Below, piece by piece: positions 46,763-57,935 of a stretch of 64,000 nucleotides of DNA. The translations under genes were made by a program, and so were the position numbers. The notes beneath the pieces are model-generated. The model did no database searches and was not told the DNA's origin. It saw only the letters and a list, made by a program, of their open reading frames with translations. Origin of the DNA: Arthrobotrys musiformis (taxonomy: Eukaryota; Ascomycota; Orbiliomycetes; Orbiliales; Orbiliaceae); contig JAVHJL010000007.1 of the NCBI GenBank assembly GCA_036971715.1, forward strand, positions 806,001-870,000. The letters run 5' to 3'. Positions within the stretch are counted from its first letter, which is position 1. Each line of letters opens with the position of its first letter.

Positions 46763-49237
46763 ATGTTCGCACCTCGTCTCCTTTCGCACGCGACATCACG
46801 ATGTCTGCGAGGCGCGATTCGGACTTCACAGTCGCCAATCCTATCGCAACTGGAAGCCGGTACTAAATTTGCTAAGCCATTGGGTTTTAACGCCATTCGG
46901 TCCATTCGCACTGTTCGTCCAGTGGCTGCAACTCGCACCCCGCTCGCCTGTAATTCAAACCCACTGAATGCTTGCCGACAATCACCAATAATACAACAAG
47001 TCCGTAAATATGCCGATGAAGCCAAACCTAACGGGAAGGTTAAGAAACCTCGTGGTCGAATTTTCAGGGCTGTTATTCGTACTCTGACAACATTAGGACT
47101 GATTGGAGGAACGTTGGGCGGCGCTTTGGTCTGTTTCTTTATCTACGATGCCACAACCTACAAGGAAGACCCGGAAGCTATCGATGTACCTGTTTCCGAG
47201 CTAGCATTGAATCCGGAACGTGGTGGGCCGAAAAACTTGCCTATCGCTCGTGTTCTGGTTGACGATGATGAATCCGAAGGCAAAGGAACCTGCAAGCATA
47301 AACCGAAGCTGGTGGTATGATATCATCTCTATGTATAGGCGTACTGGGAAGTTCGCTCATGACATTTTACTAGATTCTGGGGTGCGGCTGGGGCTCCGTT
47401 GCTATCCTCAAGACGCTCCAGGCCGATCAGTACCATGTCACCGTTGTCTCGCCGTCTAACTACTTCTTGTTCACACCATTCCTGCCAAGTGCCACCGTAT
47501 GTTGGATACCAGTTCTTCTTAAAGTGCTAGAAGCTAAAGGGGATCTAGGTCGGGACTCTCGAGCTCCGTTCTCTTGTCGAACCAATCCGGACTATCCTTG
47601 CACGTATTAAGGGCCACTTCCTCCAGGCTGAAGCTGAAAGCGTCGATTTCAGCGAAAAGCTCGTTGAAGTATCTCAAGTCATCGATGGCGAAAAGCGTCA
47701 CTTCTACCTTCCCTACGACAAGCTCATTATCGGTGTTGGTTCCAAGACCAATACACACGGCGTTGAGGGACTTGAATACTGCCAGTTTTTGAAAACCATC
47801 GACGACGCTCGAAAAATTAGGAAAAAGGCTATTGGAAACTTCGAAAAGGCTGTCCTGCCGACCACTAGTGATGAGGAAAGGAGGAGACTTCTTTCTTTCG
47901 TTATTTGTGGCGGTGGACCTACTGGTATCGAATTCGCAGCTGAGATTTACGATATGTTGAACGAGGACTTGATCCGTCACGTAAGTTTGTCGAAGTTTAT
48001 AATTTCTACCCAGTCATGCTGATATAAAGATACAGTATCCCCGAATCCTGAGAAATGAGGTTTCTGTCCATGTCATTCAATCGCGAAGCCACATCCTAAA
48101 CACATACGATGAGGCCTTGTCCATGTACGCTGAAGAAAGATTTGCACGAGACCACGTTGAGGTCTACACGAATGCACGTGTGCAAGAAGTTAAGCAAGAT
48201 AAGATCGTATTCTCGGAAAAGACCGAAGATGGAAAAGTAGTTACAAAGGAAATCCCATACGGACTTTGCTTGTGGTCTACCGGTGTCTGTAAGTGTCGCA
48301 CAAATCTATTTTTCCCAAGCACAGGTAAAGTGCTAATTTGAATTGCCTAGCACAAACCGATTTTGCGAAGAATCTGGCCACAAAGCTCGACAAGCAAACC
48401 AACAAGCATGCTCTCGAAACTGACACCCATCTCCGCCTCATCGGTGCCCCAATAGGAGATGTCTATGCCATCGGCGACTGCGCAACTGTCCAATACAACC
48501 TGGCTAAAAACATCATGACCTTCCTCCGCGAAATTGCCTGGGAAAAAGGAAAGGATCCTAAGGAGGTCCACCTAACTTTCAAGGACTGGCAAACCGTCGC
48601 ACAGCGAGTGAAGAAGCGTTTCCCGCAAGCTGCCCAACACCTTCGTCGCCTCGACAAACTGTTCCAACAATACGACGTTGATCAATCCGGCACTCTTGAT
48701 TTCAATGAATTCTCAGAACTACTTGGGGAAATTGATAACAATCTAACAAGTTTGCCAGCTACGGCGCAGAGAGCCCACCAGCAGGGTCAATATCTGGCAA
48801 GAAAGTTGAATAAGCTTGCTCAAGTCGCACCAGGGATGGTGGCGAACGGGTTGTTGGATGGAGATTTGGATGAGACGTACTATAAGGCTTTCGAGTACAA
48901 GCATTTGGGAAGCTTGGCTTATGTGGGGAATGCGGCTGTGTTTGACGTCCAGGGATTTAACTTTGCGGGTGGCATTGCCGCTGTCTATCTTTGGAGGCGA
49001 GTGGACCCCGGGATCAAATCGATAAGCTTGACGTGCATGTGCATGTTTACTAATATATCGCTTTTTTAGATCCGCATATTTCGCACAGAGCGTGAGCTTG
49101 AGAACCCGATTCTTGTTATTTATGGATTGGGCTAAGAGGGCTTTGTTCGGTAGAGGTATGTTTTCCTGGTTCCGCGTAGCTCTCTCTATTATGGGTGGTA
49201 AGCTGACTGCGTTGGATTAGATATGATGGATCTCTAA
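46763..49237 (+). CDS. nde1: External alternative NADH dehydrogenase with EF hand
   Basis: Rotenone-insensitive NADH:ubiquinone oxidoreductase on the outer face of the mitochondrial inner membrane. Seven exons: 46763-47314, 47374-47496, 47549-47980, 48036-48288, 48351-48996, 49070-49155 and 49221-49237, giving 702 aa. The N-terminus is Arg-rich and presequence-like (MFAPRLLSHATSRCLRGAIR), with a membrane segment near 112-132 (LGLIGGTLGGALVCFFIYD). The FAD loop is GCGWGSVAIL, the NADH loop is ICGGGPTGIEFAAE, and GDVYAIGDCA is the second FAD contact. An EF hand (DVDQSGTLDFNEF) inserted before the C-terminal lobe matches the Ca2+-regulated Neurospora NDE1 type. The C-terminus (YLWRSAYFAQSVSLRTR, then FLLFMDWAKRALFGRDMM) is family-typical. 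Intron 5 starts with GC rather than GT (AG|GCGAGT). Confidence 0.95.
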
Positions 49238-50716
49238 ACTCCTAGGCAAGCCACGTTGCATGGCCACACCTGCCCGCCACAACTCTTTCCATTATCTTCG
49301 TGGCTACCATGCATGAATGGCAAGTTCTAGGGCCGATCCCATAGACCTGAGAGGTTGTAGCAAAGCAAGTAACGTTCAATTCTAATTGCAAAAACAATGA
49401 CAAGCATCCCTACAATCAAGTTTAATAGTACATACGAGTTGAGCCGCAAGCTCCCTAGCAACACTGTATTTGATTTTTTTTTTTCCCTTTTTTGAGCTCT
49501 TTCTTTCGGATATATATTTTGTTTTGCTTGGCTTTTTTTCTTTAGAGGAAGTTATAAATTTAATTTTAAAGCGTTTTTGATTGATGGTTTGGGCTTGTGC
49601 CTCGCCTTGGGTCCTTAATGAATTGTGGCTGTAGCTGGGCCTCGGTAAGGATAGTGATATCGGGATTTAGTAGGGAGGATCACACTGCACTTAGCTATAT
49701 ACACCGAGGAAATCGCTTCTAGTACATAGGTCGGTACTACTTATGTAGTTTTAGACCTCGAAGTCACGCACTTATCTAGGTACGCACGTAGCTATACCTA
49801 GCGGGCGTCCTATCATTTAAGCCAATCGCTGGTTCAAGTAGGTATGTTATGCACGCTCTATTTCCTAGCGTAGATACTTGATCGATCACCCACCCTCTAT
49901 TCTTCTTAGTCGTGCCCTAGACGTGTCTATACCTAAGTACCGAGGTAGGTAAGCTACCCACGTGGGGCCTAGCCTCGAGGTTACGTGGGGCCAGGCACTA
50001 ATAGAGAAAGCTACACTGGTAGGCTTCTGGGGATACATAACGTTGGTTAAGGTTGTCGAGTTTTAACTAGGTACTTAAGTAAGTAGCTAGAGGCTACAGG
50101 GTTAAGTGCTTGGATATGCAGAAATGGATCGGCTGCAGCAGAACTAGGGTGTAAATACTGATATGCATCGCGCGTATTGTAAATTTCAATTTAAGTCATA
50201 AAAAATGAACGGTATAAAGCTTTGAAGCGGTAAATAAATGAAAATAGGTGTGGGTATAAAAGGCTCTCTCGGCTCCATGAGACAATCTCATCTATCTTTC
50301 TTTACATTCACACCCTACTAGACAAAGCCATCAACCATCAACCATCAACCGTCGACTGTCAATCAGGCTACCAACCTTCACCAAAAACGAAACAATTAGC
50401 CAACCATCACGCCCAGTCGGGGTAAATACAGAGCTATGGTTTCTCGGTTTTATCTACCTTAGAATCAAAACTCACCCATCGACGTTCTACGCTGATCAAT
50501 TACTCTGGCTTCTGGTTTGGGTCTTTCTTCTAGCACCCTCCAGTTTCGAGGATCGCCACTCTGCGGGGCTCAGCGGTAGAGGATCGAGGCTTCCTGGGAA
50601 AAGGTTGTACAGTCCAGCCCAGAAGCCCTTCGAAGGGTTGGGGGGTGGTACCTAGTCCTACAAGCCGGCTGTAAACCGTGGGGCTAGACAACAACGTTGA
50701 ACGGCATACAGCCCCT
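49238..50716. other. Intergenic, with TAGGTA-type motifs and a TATA box
   Basis: Between 49720 and 50080 many ACCTA/TAGGT words cluster, often as partial palindromes. TATAAAA at 50255-50261 is followed by a CT-rich leader-like stretch with a (CCATCAA)3 repeat at 50328-50348, so a transcription start near 50290 is plausible. Confidence 0.45.
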
Positions 50717-51369
50717 ATGATGCTGTCGTGGGCCGAGATAGCTAACAAATTCAGTGAGTATCATAAAATCCATCGTCCCGCTTGCTGTTCTTGTAGTAAA
50801 TAGCTGACAATCGGCCGAGTCTTGTCGCGGAAAACTAGGGTATTAACGTATATCTGCATTTGGTGCTAGGGACAACGAAGCATTTCCATCCCACTTTGCG
50901 ACGTGGGTCGGTTCTGGAACAATCCAGTCATATGACGGCCAATGTACCATTGGAAGCGCATGTTTCGTGGAAACCCTTTCACGGCATAATGTATCTAGTT
51001 GAAGGATACCAACTTCTGGCCGTCTCTATCGGCGACCGTGGTTGGCGTGGGCTATACGATCCGATAGTCAAAAACTGGAACGAGTTGGATGAGGAGAGCG
51101 AAGGTAGGATACATGTCGAATTAACCATTCAGGTGTTGAATAATGGTCAGTGGATGAATGCTAATTATTCCCGCGAAGCGCATATGTCTCGTAGAGTGGT
51201 TACTCAGAACCAACTAACAAGACAGATTAAGGCATCCAGCTTGATGAAACGGATACAAGATATGAATATGGGTGGGCTCAAGCGAAGCAAGGGACTGAAA
51301 TGTTGGGCATTGCTTACGGAGGTTCGCGGGCTAGTCAACGGCTTTGGTGGTAGTTTAGGTATGTACTAG
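50717..51369 (+). CDS. Hypothetical protein, uncertain model
   Basis: Unrecognised. One frame is open to a stop at 51367-51369, with an in-frame segment from about 50870. Taking ATG 50717 with a donor GTGAGT at 50755 and an acceptor (GCTAG) before GGACAACG gives about 180 aa beginning MMLSWAEIANKF. That start resembles the second half of a fungal Myb/SANT helix (SWxEIA), but the rest of the motif is missing. The protein has no cysteine-rich or membrane features I can see. A TATA box lies about 460 bp upstream. Alternatives: the true N-terminus lies in earlier exons, or the gene is a remnant. Confidence 0.28.
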
Positions 51370-54300
51370 CTGGTCTCACTTGGAGATGTGGGCAGAAAGG
51401 GCATCTGTCGCCTGATGTGCGACGCCCCATTCCTCTACATGCAGGCGAGGATGGGGCCTCGCTTTTTTTATGTTTTGTTTGCGAAAAAAGCTACAAGACA
51501 GCCTCGTAACTACAGTCTCTCTTCTTAGTTCTTCGATTAATTGTTATAGTCTGGCAGTATCTAGATGAGCTTGCACAAGAGAATGGGATGGCTGAAATCT
51601 CTGTGTAGGTCATTAATTAAAGAGATGCTTCTCCGCTATCCGATGTGTTACTGCTGTAGTTTATAAAATAGGTTGATTTTATGTATCTGGTTTCCTTTTC
51701 CTATGTACCGGTATACCACTTACTTGAGTCGGTAACAAAGTATAGGCAAGTACTTAAGTCCATATCTACATATAGTCTGTATGGGCACGCTCCAGGATAC
51801 GAGTCTAGCCTCGATACCAGGTGTTCCTGAGGCAAGACACAGGTTTATATATTCGTTAAGCTTATATGGTCGTTGGGGGTTTTGGTATGTTACAACTAAT
51901 CCTTTACGCCATGATATTATAGAGAAGAGGGCAGACTTTTGGGGGAAGCGTGAGATTGGATTTGTGCGTTATAACGTTATAGACGTTACACCATGGTGAT
52001 GATCGTGATTGATGGTAGCACAAGATGAGCTACTTGTCGAGACGTCGAGTTGATGGGCTGAATGTGTTGTTTTGTGAATGTGCAACTACTACGTTGCCTC
52101 GATGTAGGTGTAAAGTTTTAGGCTGGTCTTCGTATTCGTATTTATACATCACAATGACCCATGGTGAACCATGGATTTGGATAATGGCATTGATTAAGAT
52201 AAGAATGGCAGATGGGTTTTAGTATCAATAGTTAGTAGATAACGTTAAACATAAACATTGTCTCGTATTCAGAGTGCGTCAGAATTCAATTCCAATCGGT
52301 TCGAGCAGTTTTGGTGTAACCATCCAAAAAATTAGCGGGGGGCCCGGGTGGAATCCATCGAATTAAAATCGACGAACCAGTGAGAATTCAAAGTTGGGAG
52401 GAAGGAAAGGGGAGTTGGGGGAGCGCCACCCCTCGCCGAGTGCTGCAATGTGCGGGAGGATGCAACGCCGGAAATTTCGCTGCTGGTCATGGCTGGGCTG
52501 GTTTGGTTCGTGGGTTGAGCTGGGGTGCAGCTGGTTACAGGGGGGAAGGGTTGAACTTAATTGTTGATTACTGTGCACTGTTGATGAAGTAAGGAAGGGC
52601 TTGTATGTCGATATCGTACAAATCCATGGCCATGGTTAGTTATACTTGATGCATGTGATGTCCTCCTGTCGAGTTGTTGATATGATGTGATATGGGATGG
52701 GATATGGCGGGGCACGTTAGATGATATCGAGATATGATAGGCAAGGGAAGTAATTTAAATCGCTGTCGTTAGTTAAATTGGAAGCTCTTTTCGTCGAATT
52801 TCGAGCAGAAGGGAAGTACGAAGCAATTGACGTTTTTGTGTCAAGCTTGTTGGTGACCGTCGTGGCTGTGCCCTTCCCTTTAATACCCCTTACTTCATCT
52901 CGTTTTGATTTGGGATCCGCTACCAGGCCTTTTCAACTACCGGCTAGTCGGACCTTCTTTGGAGAAGGGGGAAGCGAGAATAAAGAGATCCCAAGAGTTG
53001 ACAAGACAGTGAGGGAAAGCTAATGTCCGTCGGGATATGGTCTTTTATTTTCTTTGATTCATTTATTTCTTTTCGAGGACTGTTATTCCCTCCTTATGCC
53101 GTTTGATCATTCTGCGTATGTAGCATTGCATAGGTTTGCGGTCTCGAGGCTATGTTGGTATACGGAACTCCAATTTGCTGTTTGATGCATACGTCGCGTG
53201 CCAAGTTGGCAGTTTTTTCCCTTCTCTTTCGTGTGCCGAGTTCCCCACAAACCAAGGTCCCTTGATAATCGGCACAACGTTCGGGTCGTCGGCATCGACT
53301 CAGGACCTTACATGTACTTACCTTCGCACATCAAGGTCAAAACAGGTGATCATAGGTCAGCATGGGGCCCTGTTGGCCGAATATGTAGCTAGGGAGCTTG
53401 GACATCTCATGTTTGTTCAACTAGTGTGATTTGATGGTTGATGAGTGGACAATGCACAGAAAGTAGTCGTCAGCTCTTTTTCCTCTTGATGGGACAAATA
53501 TAGATTTTTACTATGGCCAAGATCTTGCGCAACTGACGATTGGCGCTTTTTTTCTTCCTTCTGGGCGGCTGTCATTCTTTGACATGGCTTTTTTTGGGGT
53601 GATGGTTTTTTGGGGTGTGATGTGATTTCTTCCCCCCCTTTGGATCGAACTCGATTCGATTCTCCCAATGGTTTCGTTTTTTGTTTTTTGTTTTTTGACA
53701 GACAGAAACAAGAAACAAAAAAAGGAATAAAGAGAGAAATAGACAGCAGCACTGCGGAATCAGGATGGTGCAGGTCTGCAGGGGCCAGCAAAAAAGGCTG
53801 TGAAGGAAAGAACCGTACCGTTTTTGATTGGGGGAGCTGGGACTGGGAACAGGCGACGTTGGGACAGATGGAGGAAAGAGAAAGAGCGTGTGCGTGTGGG
53901 TGGTTACTGCCGCTTGGCGAAGTTTCAAAGGTGTGGTTTACGCCATGCAGCAGCTTAGCACGAATTGGTGTGCGCCAGGCCGTCGACTGCAATCTGCAAT
54001 CTGCGGTAATATATTCTAGTAATCCTGTTTTATATATTATATGTGCTTATGCTCTCCCTTTTGATTGTTCTCCTCCATTTCATTTTGTATTGGAAACCTC
54101 AGACAAGGATCGATATATCGATAGACCGATAGACGGAAGGAAGGAAGCAGGATCGATAGATTGGACCCGGACTGGATTTGGTGGTTTTGCATCTACATTT
54201 CGTCGCTCGTTTTACAACCTCTCTCACTCACCAGATCATATCATCATATCATCCACTCACTCGAATTCACCTTCTCTCTCACTCTCTCTAAATTATAAAC

Positions 54301-55523
54301 CCCTCTCACATACCTCAATTACTTACTTACTTATACACTATACTACGATATCCACGGATCCACCTGTAACCACTACCACGTATCAATATCCCAGTTCGAC
54401 AAGCAAACCGAACGACCGACATTAGACTTCACGGATTAGAACCGTTCGAGTAGCTACCTGCGGGATCCAAGCGATTTGGCTTTCTTGGGACCCGAAAGTC
54501 AATTGCAAAGCTAGGGAAACGGGAAACAAGCAGAGATTTGATTGCATCGAATTGGCAGCTTCGAGTTCCCTGTTGGTCACTTGTTAACTTGCCTTTCATC
54601 TCACGCACTGTCCTCTTTCGAACAAGGCTGGTTTCCACTATAGCCGACACCGTCGTCTCTCTCTCTTCTGCCTTATATTATATTATATAATATATATACA
54701 CCGACATACCCTATTTTTTACCTTTATTTTTATTTTTATTTTACTTTATTTTTTCGTTCGCTCGTTCGCTCGTTCGCAGTTCAGTCAGTCAGTCAGTCGA
54801 GTCATTCGATCTTGATGGATCCAGGCGCCACGATCGAATAGAAATAGAAATAGAAACAGCATCCTCGATCTTGATTCGATAAACGACATTTCGATTCCTG
54901 CGGCATATCCGAGCTCTGTTCCTGAAGCACTAGCGACATTCCGACCAGGCACCAGTCAGGTACAACATTACAACCCCGTACATACATACATCATTCTTAC
55001 TTTTATATCTTTCCCTTTTCCTTTCTACTCATTTTTTATATTTTTATTCTCCCCTTTTCTTTCTGTCGAAAAAGAAGGAAGGGAGAAAAACGTTGGACAA
55101 GAAGATCGAAGAATTGTTCTTGTTAAAATTTAATTCTCCTGAGCGGAATTCTGCTTAATGATTCTCAGTTAAAAGGAGGAAATTCGAATTCCTGTCAACT
55201 ATTAACCTCAGAAACAACACCTCATCCACAAAAGCTCTCTTTAACGAATACGAGTCGACCAAAAACATCCTCCCAAACCCGTCCCCCACGACGAACTTAC
55301 TGTCTTTCATATCATCGACTCCCGCTTCCATTGGTTTTATCGCGCTGCAGGAAAGGATTACACTCCAGCTGGGCCGGTGTGGATCTTTGCGATCTAGCTT
55401 CCACACCTACCGACCGACTTACATACCTCTAAATTCTCCCCCTGATTTCTTCTTTAACCTGCTGTCCACAATCAACAACTAGCTTGGCACATCCACGCAC
55501 GTCCACACACATACACCTACGCA
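51370..55523. other. 4.2-kb intergenic region and long leader of the GT8 gene
   Basis: No gene called. The right half is rich in simple repeats and pyrimidine tracts, consistent with a promoter and long 5' UTR: (GTTTTTT)3 at 53676-53697, CT-rich 54220-54340, (CGTTCGCT)n and (AGTC)n at 54755-54798. The long frame at 53610-54425 reads through these repeats and looks non-coding. Confidence 0.5.
54721..54800 (+). repeat. Compound microsatellite
   Basis: T5A-type repeats (54722-54750), then (CGTTCGCT)n at 54755-54777, then (AGTC)n to 54798. It lies about 720 bp before the glycosyltransferase start. Confidence 0.8.
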
Positions 55524-56786
55524 ATGCTACCTCGACAGTTCTCGCTCAACCGGTCAGGGATACTGTTACCGATAATCATCGTTGTCGTCATATTATTTCT
55601 CCTCCTAAGAATAACAGGTTCGCACCACTCACCTAAATCTCGCATACACTTTTTCTATCACGTTTGGTGATTGACAGCACGTGCTAACTATGTTTTCCCT
55701 TTCTTTTAATTTTTAGACGATGGCGACACAAGACCTTGGGAATCGCGCCGAAAATACCCTCTCCGATCCCACGCTCAAAGCCCCCGACGGAGCTCGAGTA
55801 AACTATACACAAAGGAGGAACAGGCGCTGATACGTCGGAAACCACGATATGCTATCACCTCCACCATACAGACGGGCTCGTATACCGCTCTGGGACTCAT
55901 GCTTGGATATTCAATCCAGAAACACAACGACCTGGTAGCTATGGATGCCGAGCTGGTCATGTTAGTCCGATCCGGTGGCCAGGACGGTGTTTCGGCCGAG
56001 AATATTACGCGATTGGAGAAGGCTGGTTGGAGAGTAAAAGAAGCTGAGGAATTGGAGTTCGAAAACGTGGATACATCGCAAATCCGAAGCCATCATAGGC
56101 ACAACCTCAACAAGCTGCACGTCTGGAGCTGGACCGAATACGAGAGAATCATCTTTTTGGATGCCGATACGGTGTGCAAGGGGTCTTTGGCGGAACTGTG
56201 GCAGATGCCTGGGGATTTCGCAGCTGCGCCGGATGTCTGGTGGGATGTTATTACCGACAACAGGTTCAATTCGGGTTTGATGGTTCTGAGGCCTTCGACT
56301 GAGGAGTTCCATTCGCTGGTGAAGCACGTTTCGGATCCACACTACCACTCGCCGAACGATGCCGACCAGGCTTTCTTGAACACGTACTATCGATTCCGGT
56401 ACTTTGGGTTGCCATACAAATACAATTTCAACCTGATTATGGTAGGTCTCCTAACTGCATTTTGGGACTTAGGGGGAAAATCGCTAACGGAGATAATATA
56501 GTACCAATTCCATCGATACTACTGGGATCTTCTCTGGGACGAAGCTGTGATTGTACATTTCACAGTGAGGAAGCCGAAGCCTAATCCAAGGGAGCACTGC
56601 CATAAAGGCTGCAACGAATGGGAACCTATGGAGGTTGGTTTTTTCCCCTTTTCCTATTTCCGCCCTAACTTGGGAATCCGGGGGACCGTTGAAGCTAACT
56701 TTTTTTTTCCCCAGTGGTACGGAATGATGTTCCGCGAAATGCTGGCGTTTTATGGCTGGGAAAACGAGATCCCGCTGTACGCCTAA
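55524..56786 (+). CDS. Membrane-anchored GT8 glycosyltransferase
   Basis: Glycogenin-like glycosyltransferase family 8 protein, type II membrane topology, 340 aa. Exons: 55524-55617, 55717-56441, 56502-56633 and 56715-56786. A short basic start (MLPRQFSLNRSG) precedes a transmembrane helix at 13-30 (ILLPIIIVVVILFLLLRI), placing the catalytic domain in the Golgi/ER lumen. TSTIQTGSYTALGLML begins the nucleotide-sugar fold; the metal-binding DxD is DAD (about 180-182, in IIFLDADTVCKG). FNSGLMVLRPS, DADQAFLNTYYR and the late His in VIVHFT are further family markers. Cytosolic glycogenin lacks the membrane anchor and is longer, so this is more likely a glycan-modifying enzyme; the acceptor is unknown. 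Confidence 0.9.
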
Positions 56787-57935
56787 ATTCTCGACCTAGC
56801 GGCTTTTTACAAGCTAGTTCGACCTTTTTTCTTCGTCTTGATTTCCAAGTCTACGACACGAATTCGTCCTTTACACCGTATCGATACGACCTTTTGCTTT
56901 GACAGTCCAAAAATGCGTCTGTTTTCGCCTTAATTTTTTTCCCGCGAACCTCATTTTTTGCCCAGCTATGAACGACGAGTTTCTTAATCATTAATACAGC
57001 GAGGTTTTCTTTTCGCTTTGTTTCTGCCACCTTGTTTATGACAATAGAGTTGGTTTGTGTCCTTTCTTTCTTCGATTCTCTTCAGCGGATACGCTTGAAT
57101 GCTGTCTCATATTCGGCTTTCTCCTCCTCTTCTTTCTATCTTTATATTGCTCTTTCACCTACTTATTCCACCTTCAATTCGGGTGTACATATTTTCCCTC
57201 CCTATCTTTTCAACTTTGCTTTAGGCCTTCGCTTCTACCCTCCTTCTATTGTATCATATTGCTATTTCTTCTTTCTACTTCTTTTCTCTTCTCTTCTTTC
57301 TTCTTTTTCAACTTCTTTTCTAGTTCTACTTTCTTCCTTCTTCTATCTTTTTCTTCTTCGTTTCTAACAAAATTGTCCCTGAGACTCTTCTTTTTATTTT
57401 ATTTGCTTCCTGTTTATCTGTTTATATACTTAACGGCGTCTATCTGGGATTGGCTGGCAAGCCAATAGCTCGAATTAATGAGCTGAGATTTGTTCTGAAG
57501 ACGCCCAGATACCTTGAAGACTAATGGCACTAGACTGGGTTTCCGTCTTTTCCACTAGATACATACTGTTCCATCAAAATGTAAAATATCGAGTGACCGT
57601 AAAGGACTTATTCTGACTCAGTCTCGAAGCCAGATCCTGACTGCCAGACATAAGAACTGGCCTTAACCATCGCTTGTGTTGTTGGCCGGTACACGTGACA
57701 TCAAATTCGTTTGCTGCCTGGCTTTCCCCCCAAATAGTCCTTTCATTCCTACAAACAAACCACAAACATCCCCTTTCAAACCGCATCACCTCCGAACCAA
57801 AAAAATTTTATATCACTTTTTGTGAAAAGGAAATTAAAAAGTCACCGCCAAAAAACGCGTCAACGGCAAAAAAAAATACCAAAAAGTAAACCACATCTAC
57901 AAAACTTTTTCACCAAAGGGAAAACAAAATACGAT
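56787..57935. other. 3' region of GT8 gene and promoter of esa1
   Basis: Contains a striking pyrimidine-rich tract on the + strand from about 57060 to 57420, rich in TTCTT words. Frames open through this tract (57055-57468) are low-complexity artefacts. Confidence 0.55.

Noticed and set aside
53610..54425. Long plus-strand open frame (271 aa)
   Set aside because: It reads through GTTTTTT repeats and CT-rich leader-like DNA, has low-complexity composition and no family similarity. More likely the GT8 promoter or leader.
57055..57468. Open frame rich in Phe, Leu and Ser resembling membrane helices
   Set aside because: Produced by the pyrimidine tract, where CT-rich codons encode F, L and S. 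It overlaps another equally open frame with the same bias.
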